Shown here one piece after another: positions 24,046-32,365 of a stretch of 64,000 bases of DNA. Each line of letters starts with the position of its first letter. The first letter of the stretch is position 1. The stretch comes from Halobacillus hunanensis (GTDB lineage Bacteria > Bacillota > Bacilli > Bacillales > Halobacillaceae), in assembly GCF_900166655.1 (NCBI RefSeq), contig NZ_FVZB01000005.1, positions 811,001 to 875,000 on the forward strand, in the 5' to 3' direction. Made by a program: the position numbers and the translations under genes. A model generated the notes under the pieces. It was given only the letters and a program-made list of their open reading frames with translations, ran no database searches and was not told the DNA's origin.

Positions 24046-26139
24046 ATGTTTATATCTGCAAGGGAAAGAAAAATGCTTCAGCTTCTGGTTGATGCAAAGG
24101 AAACGGTACCTATAAAAGAATTAGCTGAATACCTTGATGTAAGTGCACGAACCATTCACAGGGATTTGCAGGGAATTGAGAAGGTTCTTCGGGAATATGG
24201 ATTGCTTTTACAAAGACAAGCAGGCAAAGGACTGGCGATAGAAGGGGATCAATCGAGCAGGGAAAAGTTAAAAGAAGCGATCGTTTCACACGAGGCTATA
24301 GATTATACGCCTGAGGAGCGCCAGGTACTTATCTTGTCTAAACTGCTTGAGGCTAGGGAACCGGTCAAACTTTTCTCCTTGGCTGCAGAATTAGGTGTGA
24401 CAGTAGCGACGATTAGTCATGACCTGGATAAGATGGAAGAGAGAGTCAATGATTTTCAGCTTGAACTGATTCGTAAAAGAGGATATGGAGTTGAGGTTAA
24501 AGGAAGTGAGTCTCATATTCGCGAAGCGATCAGCTTATTAATTATGAAGCATATGAACGAATTAGACTTTATAACGCTGCTTCGCGAGAACGTGAATGAT
24601 GCTTCGCTCGATCAAGTTTCAGAACAATTACTGGGTCTGGTAAGCAGGGAAAATATCTCTCTTATCGAAACAACTGTCGAATCCATTCGACCTTCTTTAC
24701 ACTATGACTTAACAGACCATGCCTATATCGGTTTAGTCATCCATATCGCTTTAGCTATTGAACGTTTACAACAAGGTGAAGTTATCGTTATGGATGCGGA
24801 ATACTTGCGTTCTTTAAAGGATTCTAAGGAATTTGAATTGGCTGCAGCGCTGATTGAGAAACTTGAGAGTACTTTTGAGATCGATATACCAGAAGATGAA
24901 ACAGGCTATATTACGATGCATCTTATGGGGGCGAAGATCCGCTATGATACAGATGCCATAATTGAAGACAGCAGTCTAAGTATTGCTTTTAAAGCCAAAC
25001 AGCTCATTGAATTTGTCTCAAAGGCTACACGGCAGGAACTTCATCATTCTACACAGCTGCTTAATGATTTGGTTGTCCATCTGAAGCCGAGTGTATATCG
25101 AATTCAGCAGCAAATGGATATTCAAAATCCGTTGACCGAGCAGATTGAACAGGATTATCCTGACTTGTTCAAGACTGTACAGAGTGCAGTTATACAAGTC
25201 TTTCCCGGTCTTGTTTTTCCTAAAGAGGAAACGGCCTATATCGTGATGCATTTTGCCTCAGCGCTGCTAAATATGGAGGAAACGCGTGGACTTCGAGTAT
25301 TGGTTGTTTGTTCAAGCGGAATGGGAACGGCCAAAATACTCGCTGCCAAACTTCAACAGCAGTTTTATCAGATTGAAGAGGTAGATCATCGTTCCCTGTT
25401 TGATTTGGAAAAATCGGATCATCAACAGTATGATCTCGTGATATCTACGGTTCCTATGAGAGATTACACAGATTATGTGTTAGTTAATCCAATGCTTCCT
25501 ACTAAGGACATTCAAAAACTGCAGCACGTTATTCGCAAGGTAAGAATGGATGAGCGATTGAAGCAAGCCAGACCTGTTTCCAGGCTTCCCTTTAAACATG
25601 AATCGAAGGAAGATATTCAATATTCAATAGAGGCCATTCAGGCTTATGCGGAAACCGTTACGGAAGTTTTAAACCATCTATCCATCATACGTACAACTGA
25701 AGCAGATAAGGAGAAGGTGTTGCTTGAAGCTTGCCAGTATTTAAAAGAGGCTGACGTTGTACATGATGTCCCTAAGGTTGCAAAGGCCTTACTGAAACGA
25801 GAGGAAGCTGGCGGTTTGGGTATTCCCGATACCAAACTTGCGATTTATCATACAAAATTAAAGGAAATAGCAAAACCATGTTTCACCCTCGTTCATCTCG
25901 AGGAGGCAATCGAGGTGCAAGGAATGGATGGAGAGAACATGAATAGTGATTCCTTTATTGTAATGCTCGCTCCAGCTGATTTGTCTATTCGCGGGAATGA
26001 AGTGTTAAGTTATTTAAGTTCCTTAATTGTAGAGGATGAGGAAAGTACGCATGTACTGCAATCCCATGATGAGGAACGTATGAACATTTATTTTTCTAAC
26101 AAACTATATCAATTTTTACAAGAAAAACTTTCAAATTAA
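24046..26139 (+). CDS. mtlR: Mannitol operon activator
   Basis: A 697-aa PTS-controlled DNA-binding activator. The N-terminal DeoR-like helix-turn-helix contains VSARTIHRDLQGIEK (about 30-45) and a second HTH follows near 100-130. Two PRD domains follow. A GatB-like EIIB domain carries Cys422 (VVCSSGMGTAK) and a C-terminal EIIA-like domain begins near 545. In related MtlR proteins, phosphorylation of PRD2 activates, while phosphorylation of EIIB/EIIA inactivates. ATG 24046 is chosen behind AGGGGGGG. Its position between mtlA and mtlF matches Geobacillus-type loci. Confidence 0.92.
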   Translation: MFISARERKMLQLLVDAKETVPIKELAEYLDVSARTIHRDLQGIEKVLREYGLLLQRQAGKGLAIEGDQSSREKLKEAIVSHEAIDYTPEERQVLILSKLLEAREPVKLFSLAAELGVTVATISHDLDKMEERVNDFQLELIRKRGYGVEVKGSESHIREAISLLIMKHMNELDFITLLRENVNDASLDQVSEQLLGLVSRENISLIETTVESIRPSLHYDLTDHAYIGLVIHIALAIERLQQGEVIVMDAEYLRSLKDSKEFELAAALIEKLESTFEIDIPEDETGYITMHLMGAKIRYDTDAIIEDSSLSIAFKAKQLIEFVSKATRQELHHSTQLLNDLVVHLKPSVYRIQQQMDIQNPLTEQIEQDYPDLFKTVQSAVIQVFPGLVFPKEETAYIVMHFASALLNMEETRGLRVLVVCSSGMGTAKILAAKLQQQFYQIEEVDHRSLFDLEKSDHQQYDLVISTVPMRDYTDYVLVNPMLPTKDIQKLQHVIRKVRMDERLKQARPVSRLPFKHESKEDIQYSIEAIQAYAETVTEVLNHLSIIRTTEADKEKVLLEACQYLKEADVVHDVPKVAKALLKREEAGGLGIPDTKLAIYHTKLKEIAKPCFTLVHLEEAIEVQGMDGENMNSDSFIVMLAPADLSIRGNEVLSYLSSLIVEDEESTHVLQSHDEERMNIYFSNKLYQFLQEKLSN

Positions 26140-26152
26140 AAGGAGAATGAAC

Positions 26153-26590
26153 ATGTCTGAAACTATTTTAACTGCGAACAATATTGTCTTAAACGAAAAG
26201 TTTGATGGTAAGGAGGAAGCGGTTCGATTTGTAGGAAATCTGCTTCATAAGCAAGGGTATGTCGAGGAAGAATACATTGGCCAAATGCTTGAACGAGAAG
26301 AAGTTACTTCTACTTATATGGGGAATTATGTAGCCATTCCTCACGGGACAGAAGATGGAAAAAAAGCTGTGAAAGAGACAGGGATTACGATTGTAACGGT
26401 TCCAGAGGGAGTAGACTTTGGTGAAGGAAATATCGTGAAATTACTGATTGGTATTGCGGGTAAAGGAGACGAACACTTAGAGGTATTGTCTCAAATTGCT
26501 CTTGTATGCTCTGAAGAAGAGAACATTGATAAAATACTGCAGGCTGATTCCAAGGAAGCCATTCTTGCCATTTTTGAAGAGGTGAATTAA
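26153..26590 (+). CDS. mtlF: Mannitol PTS EIIA
   Basis: Cytoplasmic phosphocarrier of 145 aa. The active histidine is His64 in YVAIPHGTEDG. ATG 26153 is used because AGGAG lies 7 nt upstream; ATG 26147 is too close to it. It takes phosphate from HPr and passes it to MtlA. It starts 13 bp after mtlR and its stop abuts mtlD. Confidence 0.93.
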   Translation: MSETILTANNIVLNEKFDGKEEAVRFVGNLLHKQGYVEEEYIGQMLEREEVTSTYMGNYVAIPHGTEDGKKAVKETGITIVTVPEGVDFGEGNIVKLLIGIAGKGDEHLEVLSQIALVCSEEENIDKILQADSKEAILAIFEEVN

Positions 26591-27724
26591 ATGCTGGCGG
26601 TTCATTTTGGTGCAGGTAATATCGGCAGAGGATTCATCGGTGCTTTATTATATAAGGCAGGTTACGAAATCGTATTTGTTGATGTGAACGGTGAGCTAAT
26701 CGATCAAATAAATAATAAAAAAAGATATACGGTTGAACTGGCCGGATCGGATGATGTATTAGAAGTGACAAACATATCAGGCGTCAATAGTTTGACGCAC
26801 CCAGAAGAGGTCATAGAACAGATCAAACAAGCAGACCTCATTACAACAGCCGTAGGTCCTTCTATTCTACCCAAAGTGGCCCCTTTGATGGCTGAAGGAT
26901 TAAAGAATAGAACAACTGCTGTTAATGTGATTGCATGTGAAAATATGATCGGGGGCAGTGATTTGCTTAAGAAACACGTGCTTTCATACTTAACCCAAGA
27001 AGAAGCATCACGTGTCGAAGAAAGAACAGGTTTTCCTAATGCCGCAGTCGATCGAATCGTTCCGGGTCAAGTTCACGACGAAATATTGAAAGTGACTGTC
27101 GAGCCATATTTTGAATGGGTAGCGGATTCATCTTCGCTTAAAGGAGAGACTCCAGAGATCGACGGGCTCAAACTTGTGGAAGACCTGACTCCTTATATAG
27201 AAAGAAAGTTATTTACAGTGAATACAGGACATGCTGTAGCTGCCTATTTAGGAAGTTATTATGGACTGCAAACGATCAATCAGGCCTTACATGACGATCG
27301 AATTCTTCCTAAAATAAAAGGGGCCTTAGATGAGTCAGGCGATGTCCTCATTAAAAAATATGGATTTACAAAAGGTGAGCATGAACAGTATATAGAAACG
27401 ATATTATCAAGGTTTGCGAACCCGGAATTATCAGACGAAGTATCTCGAGTAGGCCGTGCTCCGAAGCGTAAGCTGGGAGCAAATGACCGCCTAATTCGTC
27501 CGGCTGTCGAATATGTCGAATGGAATAAGGAAACACCGGCTTATTTAGTTGAAGTCATTGCAGCGGCCTTACTCTACAAACAGGATCAAGATCAGGAAGC
27601 AGTAGAGCTTCAATCTCTGATAGAAGAAAAAGGAGTTAAAGCTGCCCTGATGGAAGTATCTGAACTCAGAGAAGGGCATCCTTTACTTCAAGCTGTAGAA
27701 AAACAATTTCAATCTATGCAATGA
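26591..27724 (+). CDS. mtlD: Mannitol-1-phosphate 5-dehydrogenase
   Basis: NAD-dependent polyol dehydrogenase of 377 aa that turns mannitol 1-phosphate into fructose 6-phosphate. The NAD-binding loop FGAGNIGRGFIG is at 6-17. The catalytic Lys206, Asn211 and His214 lie in ERKLFTVNTGHAVAAYLG. Length is normal for the family. It begins on the base after the mtlF stop and ends in a strong terminator. Confidence 0.95.
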   Translation: MLAVHFGAGNIGRGFIGALLYKAGYEIVFVDVNGELIDQINNKKRYTVELAGSDDVLEVTNISGVNSLTHPEEVIEQIKQADLITTAVGPSILPKVAPLMAEGLKNRTTAVNVIACENMIGGSDLLKKHVLSYLTQEEASRVEERTGFPNAAVDRIVPGQVHDEILKVTVEPYFEWVADSSSLKGETPEIDGLKLVEDLTPYIERKLFTVNTGHAVAAYLGSYYGLQTINQALHDDRILPKIKGALDESGDVLIKKYGFTKGEHEQYIETILSRFANPELSDEVSRVGRAPKRKLGANDRLIRPAVEYVEWNKETPAYLVEVIAAALLYKQDQDQEAVELQSLIEEKGVKAALMEVSELREGHPLLQAVEKQFQSMQ

Positions 27725-27731
27725 CCATTAA

Positions 27732-27766
27732 AAAATCCTCTCTAGGAGTACCCTAGAGAGGATTTT
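27732..27766. terminator. Bidirectional terminator mtlD / PilZ gene
   Basis: Perfect 15-bp stem AAAATCCTCTCTAGG / CCTAGAGAGGATTTT (27732-27746 / 27752-27766). The PilZ stop codon lies inside the right arm. Confidence 0.85.
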
Positions 27767-28112
27767 GCTGCTTCTGATATTCTTTAAGAACTTTTATTAT
27801 TTCATCATGGTGATCGTCGAGGAAACGAAGTCCATAATGATAAGTCGTACCAACTTGTTTACTCCAGACAATTTCTGAAATAAAGTGCAACGTATGGTGA
27901 AGAATCGTCGTTTCAAGGAAAAGCTGGATTTTTCGCTTAGCTGGAAGTTTAAAACTGGTAGCAAGAAGCAGACCGCCGGCGCTTATATTAACAATCTGTC
28001 CGGTGCCTTGTGAAGGGTAAGACGATTCATCAGCGTGATTGATCACTTTGAAGTGTGCTGAAACCATTTCTTTAAAGTCATACCTCAGAATCTCTTGCCG
28101 TTTATAGCGCAT
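27753..28112 (-). CDS. Single-domain PilZ protein
   Basis: A 119-aa PilZ-domain protein, a candidate cyclic-di-GMP receptor. The second motif VNISAGG (about 41-47) fits D/NxSxxG. The N-terminal arginine motif is unusual: KRQEILRYDF has five residues between arginine positions instead of RxxxR, so ligand binding is uncertain. The coding sequence ends inside the shared terminator stem. The upstream neighbour is a repeat-rich stretch. A role in motility or envelope control is possible but not shown. Confidence 0.75.
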   Translation of the reverse strand: MRYKRQEILRYDFKEMVSAHFKVINHADESSYPSQGTGQIVNISAGGLLLATSFKLPAKRKIQLFLETTILHHTLHFISEIVWSKQVGTTYHYGLRFLDDHHDEIIKVLKEYQKQQNPL

Positions 28113-28274
28113 AGGATCATCCTTTCCCTGTAAGTCTTATGCCTGAGAGTAATTTCATGATGGGCCTTTTCAAAAATAAAGGCTGATAGATCTCCTTCTA
28201 TTGTCGTTGCTCCGCAATCGCTCCGTTTGTTGGACCGAGCAAGGTTCCGTAATTTTAATAGGAGAATGGGGTGC

Positions 28275-28424
28275 GAAATCACTCGCTTTCCACGGGGTTG
28301 GAACAAAAGTATTTTATCAAATGAAAATCCGAACTTAGTAAAAACTATAATTGGTGCATATAAACCGCTACGAAAATATACTTCGCTTTCGCGCGTAGTG
28401 GGGCCACGGAAAGCGAGTTATTTC
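28275..28424. repeat. Inverted repeat with GGAAAGCGAG arms
   Basis: Arms of 21 bp (28275-28295 and 28404-28424) match at 18 positions when one is reverse-complemented; the core is ACTCGCTTTCC. The arms resemble the palindromic GGAAAGCG repeats scattered in Bacillaceae intergenic regions. Confidence 0.6.
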
Positions 28425-28519
28425 CTCGACCATCTTCTCCTCATCCAAATTTATAGGAAAATTATAACATGATCAAGGAAACCTATAACTTATAACTGTC
28501 TATAATCTTTGAAAATTTC

Positions 28520-28528
28520 TGATACAAT
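28520..28528 (+). promoter_or_regulatory. Extended -10 element of pepF
   Basis: TGATACAAT (TGn plus TACAAT), about 50 bp upstream of the pepF start; no clear -35. Confidence 0.4.
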
Positions 28529-28577
28529 AGAAGTGATTTATAGAGCCGAAAAATACGATTGAAAAAGGATGGTCGGG

Positions 28578-30353
28578 ATGACAGTTTATAAACCAACTTG
28601 GGATCTAGATACTATTTTCAAAGGGGGAAGCCACTCAGAGGAATTGAAAGGGTACATAGATGAGACTGAAACTCTTTTAAGCGAACTAGAAACGCTTGTT
28701 TATCAATTTTTGCCACCGAAAAACCCTGAGCAGACAGACCAGCTGACTTCAATTATTGATAAACGCCAAGAAACATCAAAGCATTTGGGGGAGTTTGGCG
28801 CATTTGTAAGCTGTTTGACAGCTCAAAATGTCAATGATACAGCGGCTGGATCCTTAGTCACGAAACGAAGCGAACTCGGTGCCAGGTTCGGGAATATAAT
28901 GACTGAATTTGACCAGAAATTAGTTCAAATCGATTCGCATGTTTGGGGGACTATGCTAAAAACACCTTCACTTGCCGACTTATCATTCGTGCTGGAAGAA
29001 CGGAGACGAAAGGTGAAGGATAAGCTAGATGCTGCTCAAGAGTCATTAATGAATGACTTATCAGTAGATGGCTATCACGCCTGGGGTCAAATGTATGATA
29101 CGATCGTTGGGAAAATGACGATAGAATTAGATGGGGAGACGTTATCGGTTGGGCAAGCTGCTAACAAGTTGAACACTTCTGATCGAGATCAGCGAAAGAA
29201 AGTATTTGATAAGCTTCAAAGTGCCTGGAGCAGTCAATCGGATTTGTTCACAGAAACACTGAATCATCTCTCGGGGTTCAGGCTGCAAACTTATAAGCAC
29301 CGGGGATGGGACGACGTCTTAAAAGAGCCGCTTGAATATAATCGAATGAGTGAAAAGACATTAACCACTATGTGGGAAACAATCTCTAAGTTTAAAGATC
29401 GTTATAAAGAATTTTTACAGAGAAAAGCGCAATTACTCGGCCAAGAGAAACTGAGCATGTATGATGTGGGAGCACCCCTCGGGGATAGTAATCAGAACAT
29501 GAATTATAATGAAGGGGCACAGTTCATCATTGAACAATTTGAGAAATTCAGTCCCAAGCTTGCGGAATTCACTTCAATGGCTTTTGACAAGCAGTGGATT
29601 GAAGCGGAAGATCGGCCTGGGAAACGTCCAGGAGGATTTTGTACGAGTTTTCCGGATAGCGAGCAAACCAGGATATTTATGACCTACTCAGGATCGTTGT
29701 CGAATGTGGCTACACTGGCTCATGAACTTGGACATGCTTACCATCAACATGTCATGAATGAGCTGCCGATCATGAATCAAGGATATGCGATGAATGTAGC
29801 GGAAACAGCCTCTACGTTTGCTGAAATGATTGTGGCAGATGCCGCAGTGAAAAATGCAGCCAATGAGGGTGAAAAAATAGCGTTACTTGAAGATAAAATA
29901 CAACGCAGTGTCGCATTTTTCATGAACATTCATTCTCGCTTTCTTTTTGAAACAAGATTTTACGAGGAACGGAAACAGGGAACAGTTTCTACTGAACGGT
30001 TAAACGAATTAATGGTGCAGGCACAGAGAGAGGCCTATGCAGACAGCTTAGATGAATATGACCCAACATTCTGGGCCTCAAAACTTCATTTCCACATTAC
30101 AGATGTTCCTTTTTATAACTTTCCTTATACATTTGGTTATTTATTCAGCCTCGGTGTGTATGCGAAAGCAATTGAGGGAGGTCACGATTTTGAGGATCAA
30201 TATATTGCTCTTCTGCAAGATACAGGGCGCATGACGGTGGAAGAGCTGGCTCAAAAGCATTTGGATGTTAATCTTGAAAAGCCAGATTTCTGGGAACATG
30301 CGCTTGACCTTTGCCGGGCAGATGTAGAAGAGTTTCTAGAGCTCACATCATAA
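28578..30353 (+). CDS. pepF: Oligoendopeptidase F family zinc peptidase
   Basis: M3B metallopeptidase of 591 aa that cleaves short peptides in the cytoplasm. The zinc motif HELGH is at 382-386 (TLAHELGHAYHQHVM), with the third-ligand region NVAETASTFAEMIV downstream. ATG 28578 is chosen because AAAGGA lies 8 nt upstream; ATG 28569 overlaps it. The length fits the PepF/M3 clade of about 590-600 aa. The next gene starts 38 bp after the stop. Confidence 0.92.
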   Translation: MTVYKPTWDLDTIFKGGSHSEELKGYIDETETLLSELETLVYQFLPPKNPEQTDQLTSIIDKRQETSKHLGEFGAFVSCLTAQNVNDTAAGSLVTKRSELGARFGNIMTEFDQKLVQIDSHVWGTMLKTPSLADLSFVLEERRRKVKDKLDAAQESLMNDLSVDGYHAWGQMYDTIVGKMTIELDGETLSVGQAANKLNTSDRDQRKKVFDKLQSAWSSQSDLFTETLNHLSGFRLQTYKHRGWDDVLKEPLEYNRMSEKTLTTMWETISKFKDRYKEFLQRKAQLLGQEKLSMYDVGAPLGDSNQNMNYNEGAQFIIEQFEKFSPKLAEFTSMAFDKQWIEAEDRPGKRPGGFCTSFPDSEQTRIFMTYSGSLSNVATLAHELGHAYHQHVMNELPIMNQGYAMNVAETASTFAEMIVADAAVKNAANEGEKIALLEDKIQRSVAFFMNIHSRFLFETRFYEERKQGTVSTERLNELMVQAQREAYADSLDEYDPTFWASKLHFHITDVPFYNFPYTFGYLFSLGVYAKAIEGGHDFEDQYIALLQDTGRMTVEELAQKHLDVNLEKPDFWEHALDLCRADVEEFLELTS

Positions 30354-30391
30354 TCGACTATGTATATAAACGAATCGAGGAGGATAAATTC

Positions 30392-30688
30392 ATGGAAAAA
30401 AGGATACCTGACGATGAGAAGCAAGAAAGAGTGGATGGGTTAGAGGGTTGGAAGCTGGATGGCAAGTTTATTGTCAAACGTTATCGGTTTGGGGATTTTC
30501 TAACAGGAATTCAGTTTGTGAATAATGTTGCTGAGTACGCCGAAGATATCCAGCACCATCCGTTTATCAGCATTGACTATAAAATGGTTACAGTTAAATT
30601 AACATCTTGGCAGGCGAAAGGATTGACTGAGCTTGATCTCGAATGTGCAGACAAATATGACAACCTTTATAAACAGATAACAGAATAG
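30392..30688 (+). CDS. 4a-hydroxytetrahydrobiopterin dehydratase (PCD family)
   Basis: A 98-aa pterin-4a-carbinolamine dehydratase family protein. The active-site pattern is present: Glu51, His55-His56-Pro57 (EDIQHHPFI), Tyr63, Trp73 in place of the more common histidine, and Asp82. The start at 30392 follows CGAGGAGG. In bacteria without phenylalanine hydroxylase such proteins may serve molybdopterin or folate-type pterin repair; no hydroxylase is in view. It is co-directional with pepF and the following membrane-protein gene. Confidence 0.85.
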   Translation: MEKRIPDDEKQERVDGLEGWKLDGKFIVKRYRFGDFLTGIQFVNNVAEYAEDIQHHPFISIDYKMVTVKLTSWQAKGLTELDLECADKYDNLYKQITE

Positions 30689-30698
30689 GAGATCAGTT

Positions 30699-31088
30699 AT
30701 GCGTGTATTCTTAATCACTTGGTCAGTTGCCCTTGCAACAGGTGCACTGACCTTTTTCTATCAAACGAAAATTCTTATCAGCCCGCCTGTGTCATCGGGG
30801 GAGGCCATGATTTTCTGTGCAGGAACTCTGGTGTCAGCTGTATTTTTTATTTGGGCGATGAAGGAATCACCCAAGAAGTACACCAGCGTTATTTCCTGGG
30901 CAGCGATCGTCTTTTTCATGTGTGCACTGCTGCTGGCGATTTTAAATCAGGTTGTGATGAGAAATAATGAAGGGGCGCTTTTCATTATGGACGCAGCCTC
31001 TGTGGTCGCTTCCGGAGCAGTTGCGGTTTACGGTGGAAATTGTATTATGCACAAGCGAAAAGAAAGAAGTCGTTCATCTGAGGGATGA
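30699..31088 (+). CDS. Four-segment membrane protein
   Basis: A 129-aa hydrophobic protein with four likely membrane segments (about 3-22, 34-52, 64-86 and 95-113) and a basic tail (HKRKERSRSS). It starts 10 bp after the pterin dehydratase, so is probably co-transcribed. No family is recognised. Confidence 0.65.
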   Translation: MRVFLITWSVALATGALTFFYQTKILISPPVSSGEAMIFCAGTLVSAVFFIWAMKESPKKYTSVISWAAIVFFMCALLLAILNQVVMRNNEGALFIMDAASVVASGAVAVYGGNCIMHKRKERSRSSEG

Positions 31089-31101
31089 GCGACTTCTTTT
31101 G
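31065..31101 (+). terminator. Terminator of the pepF operon
   Basis: Stem AGAAGTCGTTCATC / GATGAGCGACTTCT (31065-31078 / 31084-31097, two mismatched or wobble positions) with T4. The left arm overlaps the end of the membrane-protein gene. Confidence 0.7.
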
Positions 31102-31120
31102 CTTCGAAATCACGTTAGGT

Positions 31121-31228
31121 TAGAATCTTTTTGCGCTAAGGGTAGAATCCTTCTTAGTTTGGATCCCATAAAGTTTGGGCAGAATCTGTTAACTTTCCGG
31201 TCGAATCATTGATCGATCGGGCAGAATC
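31121..31228. repeat. Degenerate ~21-nt GAATC repeats
   Basis: GAATC (or GATCC) recurs at 31123, 31145, 31161, 31182, 31203 and 31224, spacing 16-22 nt. Several copies are preceded by GGGCA or GGGTA. The array lies between converging genes and resembles no coding sequence. Confidence 0.5.
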
Positions 31229-31233
31229 AAAAT

Positions 31234-32169
31234 TCATTCAGAGTCTAGTAATGCCTGCACATGGTCAGAGGTAAATAAGCTCAGCGTTTGTTCAGGTGGC
31301 GCCAAACATTCAATAAACTCCTCAGTGAACGGATGAGTAAAGCTGAGTTTCGCGGCATGAAGAGCTTGTTTGCCAGGAGAATGTGCTTCCCCGCCATAAA
31401 GTTCATCGCCAAGCAAAGGATGACCTGCATAACTTAAGTGGACGCGGATTTGATGAGTGCGTCCTGTGCCGAGTCTCAACTTAACGAGAGAAGCTCTCCG
31501 ATCATCACTATATTGAATCCGTTCGTAAAACGTTTCAGCATGCTGTCCGCCAGCAGACACTCTTCTTCGTGCGGGGTGATGACGATCTTTACCAATTGGC
31601 TGTACAATTGTACCTTGAGCCGGTTTGATTTTACCGTGCACCCACGCCAGATACGTTCTGCTAATCTCTCTTCTCTTCAACAAATTGCCCAGCAATGCAA
31701 TCGCAAGTTCATGTTTTGCAAATAAAATGGCTCCAGAAGTATCACGGTCTAAACGATGCACGTACTTTGGAGTGGATTCAATTCCATTCGCCTGAAAATA
31801 AAAGGCCACTGCATTAACGAGCGTATTCGTCTGCTCAGGTCTGTTTGGATGAGTATCCACTCCTGCTGGTTTATTAACGACAAGTAAGTGGTCATCTTCA
31901 TATACAACGGTAATGTCAGCATAAGTCGGGGTCACTTCAAGCGGACGAGGTTCAAACAGTTTGATACGGAGAGAGTCCCCTTCGCTCACATGCGTTTGTT
32001 TCCAATGCCTCGATTCATTGTTCAACGTTACACTCCGTTCCGTCCGGTGTTTATGAAGGAGTTTTCTAGGGACTTTCCATTCACTCTTTAGGATCCGTTC
32101 AATTGTATAGGAATCCCATTTTTTGGGGATCGTAATTTCAAACCATTCACCTTGGCGTCTCGTTTTCAT
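31234..32169 (-). CDS. RluA-family pseudouridine synthase
   Basis: A 311-aa RNA-uridine isomerase. The catalytic motif HRLDRDTSGAILFAK (138-152) carries Asp141. GTGRTHQIRVHLSYAGHPLL is the second conserved block. The N-terminal 80 residues look like a degenerate S4-type RNA-binding region. ATG 32169 is chosen because AAAGGTG lies 6 nt upstream. The target (23S rRNA or tRNA) cannot be assigned; it is closest in layout to YhcT/YjbO-type paralogues. Confidence 0.88.
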   Translation of the reverse strand: MKTRRQGEWFEITIPKKWDSYTIERILKSEWKVPRKLLHKHRTERSVTLNNESRHWKQTHVSEGDSLRIKLFEPRPLEVTPTYADITVVYEDDHLLVVNKPAGVDTHPNRPEQTNTLVNAVAFYFQANGIESTPKYVHRLDRDTSGAILFAKHELAIALLGNLLKRREISRTYLAWVHGKIKPAQGTIVQPIGKDRHHPARRRVSAGGQHAETFYERIQYSDDRRASLVKLRLGTGRTHQIRVHLSYAGHPLLGDELYGGEAHSPGKQALHAAKLSFTHPFTEEFIECLAPPEQTLSLFTSDHVQALLDSE

Positions 32170-32365
32170 TGATTTCACCTTTTTCTCTTAAAGCTGTTTC
32201 CTATTGTACTGTGAATAGACAGGATTAGAAAGGGTTTGGGAAATAAACCTTCTGTCTCGATGTGTACACGATTCGAATTAAGTGCATAATAGGTATCGAC
32301 AAATCTCGTTATGTGTTATACTAGACAGGTTGAATAATTTGCGATTTGAAAGAGGTGTGTGCTTC

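Larger units (their letters stand above)
28113..28577. other. Repeat-bearing intergenic region before pepF
   Basis: A 465-bp stretch without a supportable gene. It holds an inverted repeat (28275-28295 / 28404-28424) and an extended -10 promoter element TGATACAAT (28520-28528) for pepF. Confidence 0.55.

Noticed and set aside
28085-28472. Short ORFs in the repeat-bearing region
   Set aside because: They run through inverted repeats and lack ribosome sites.
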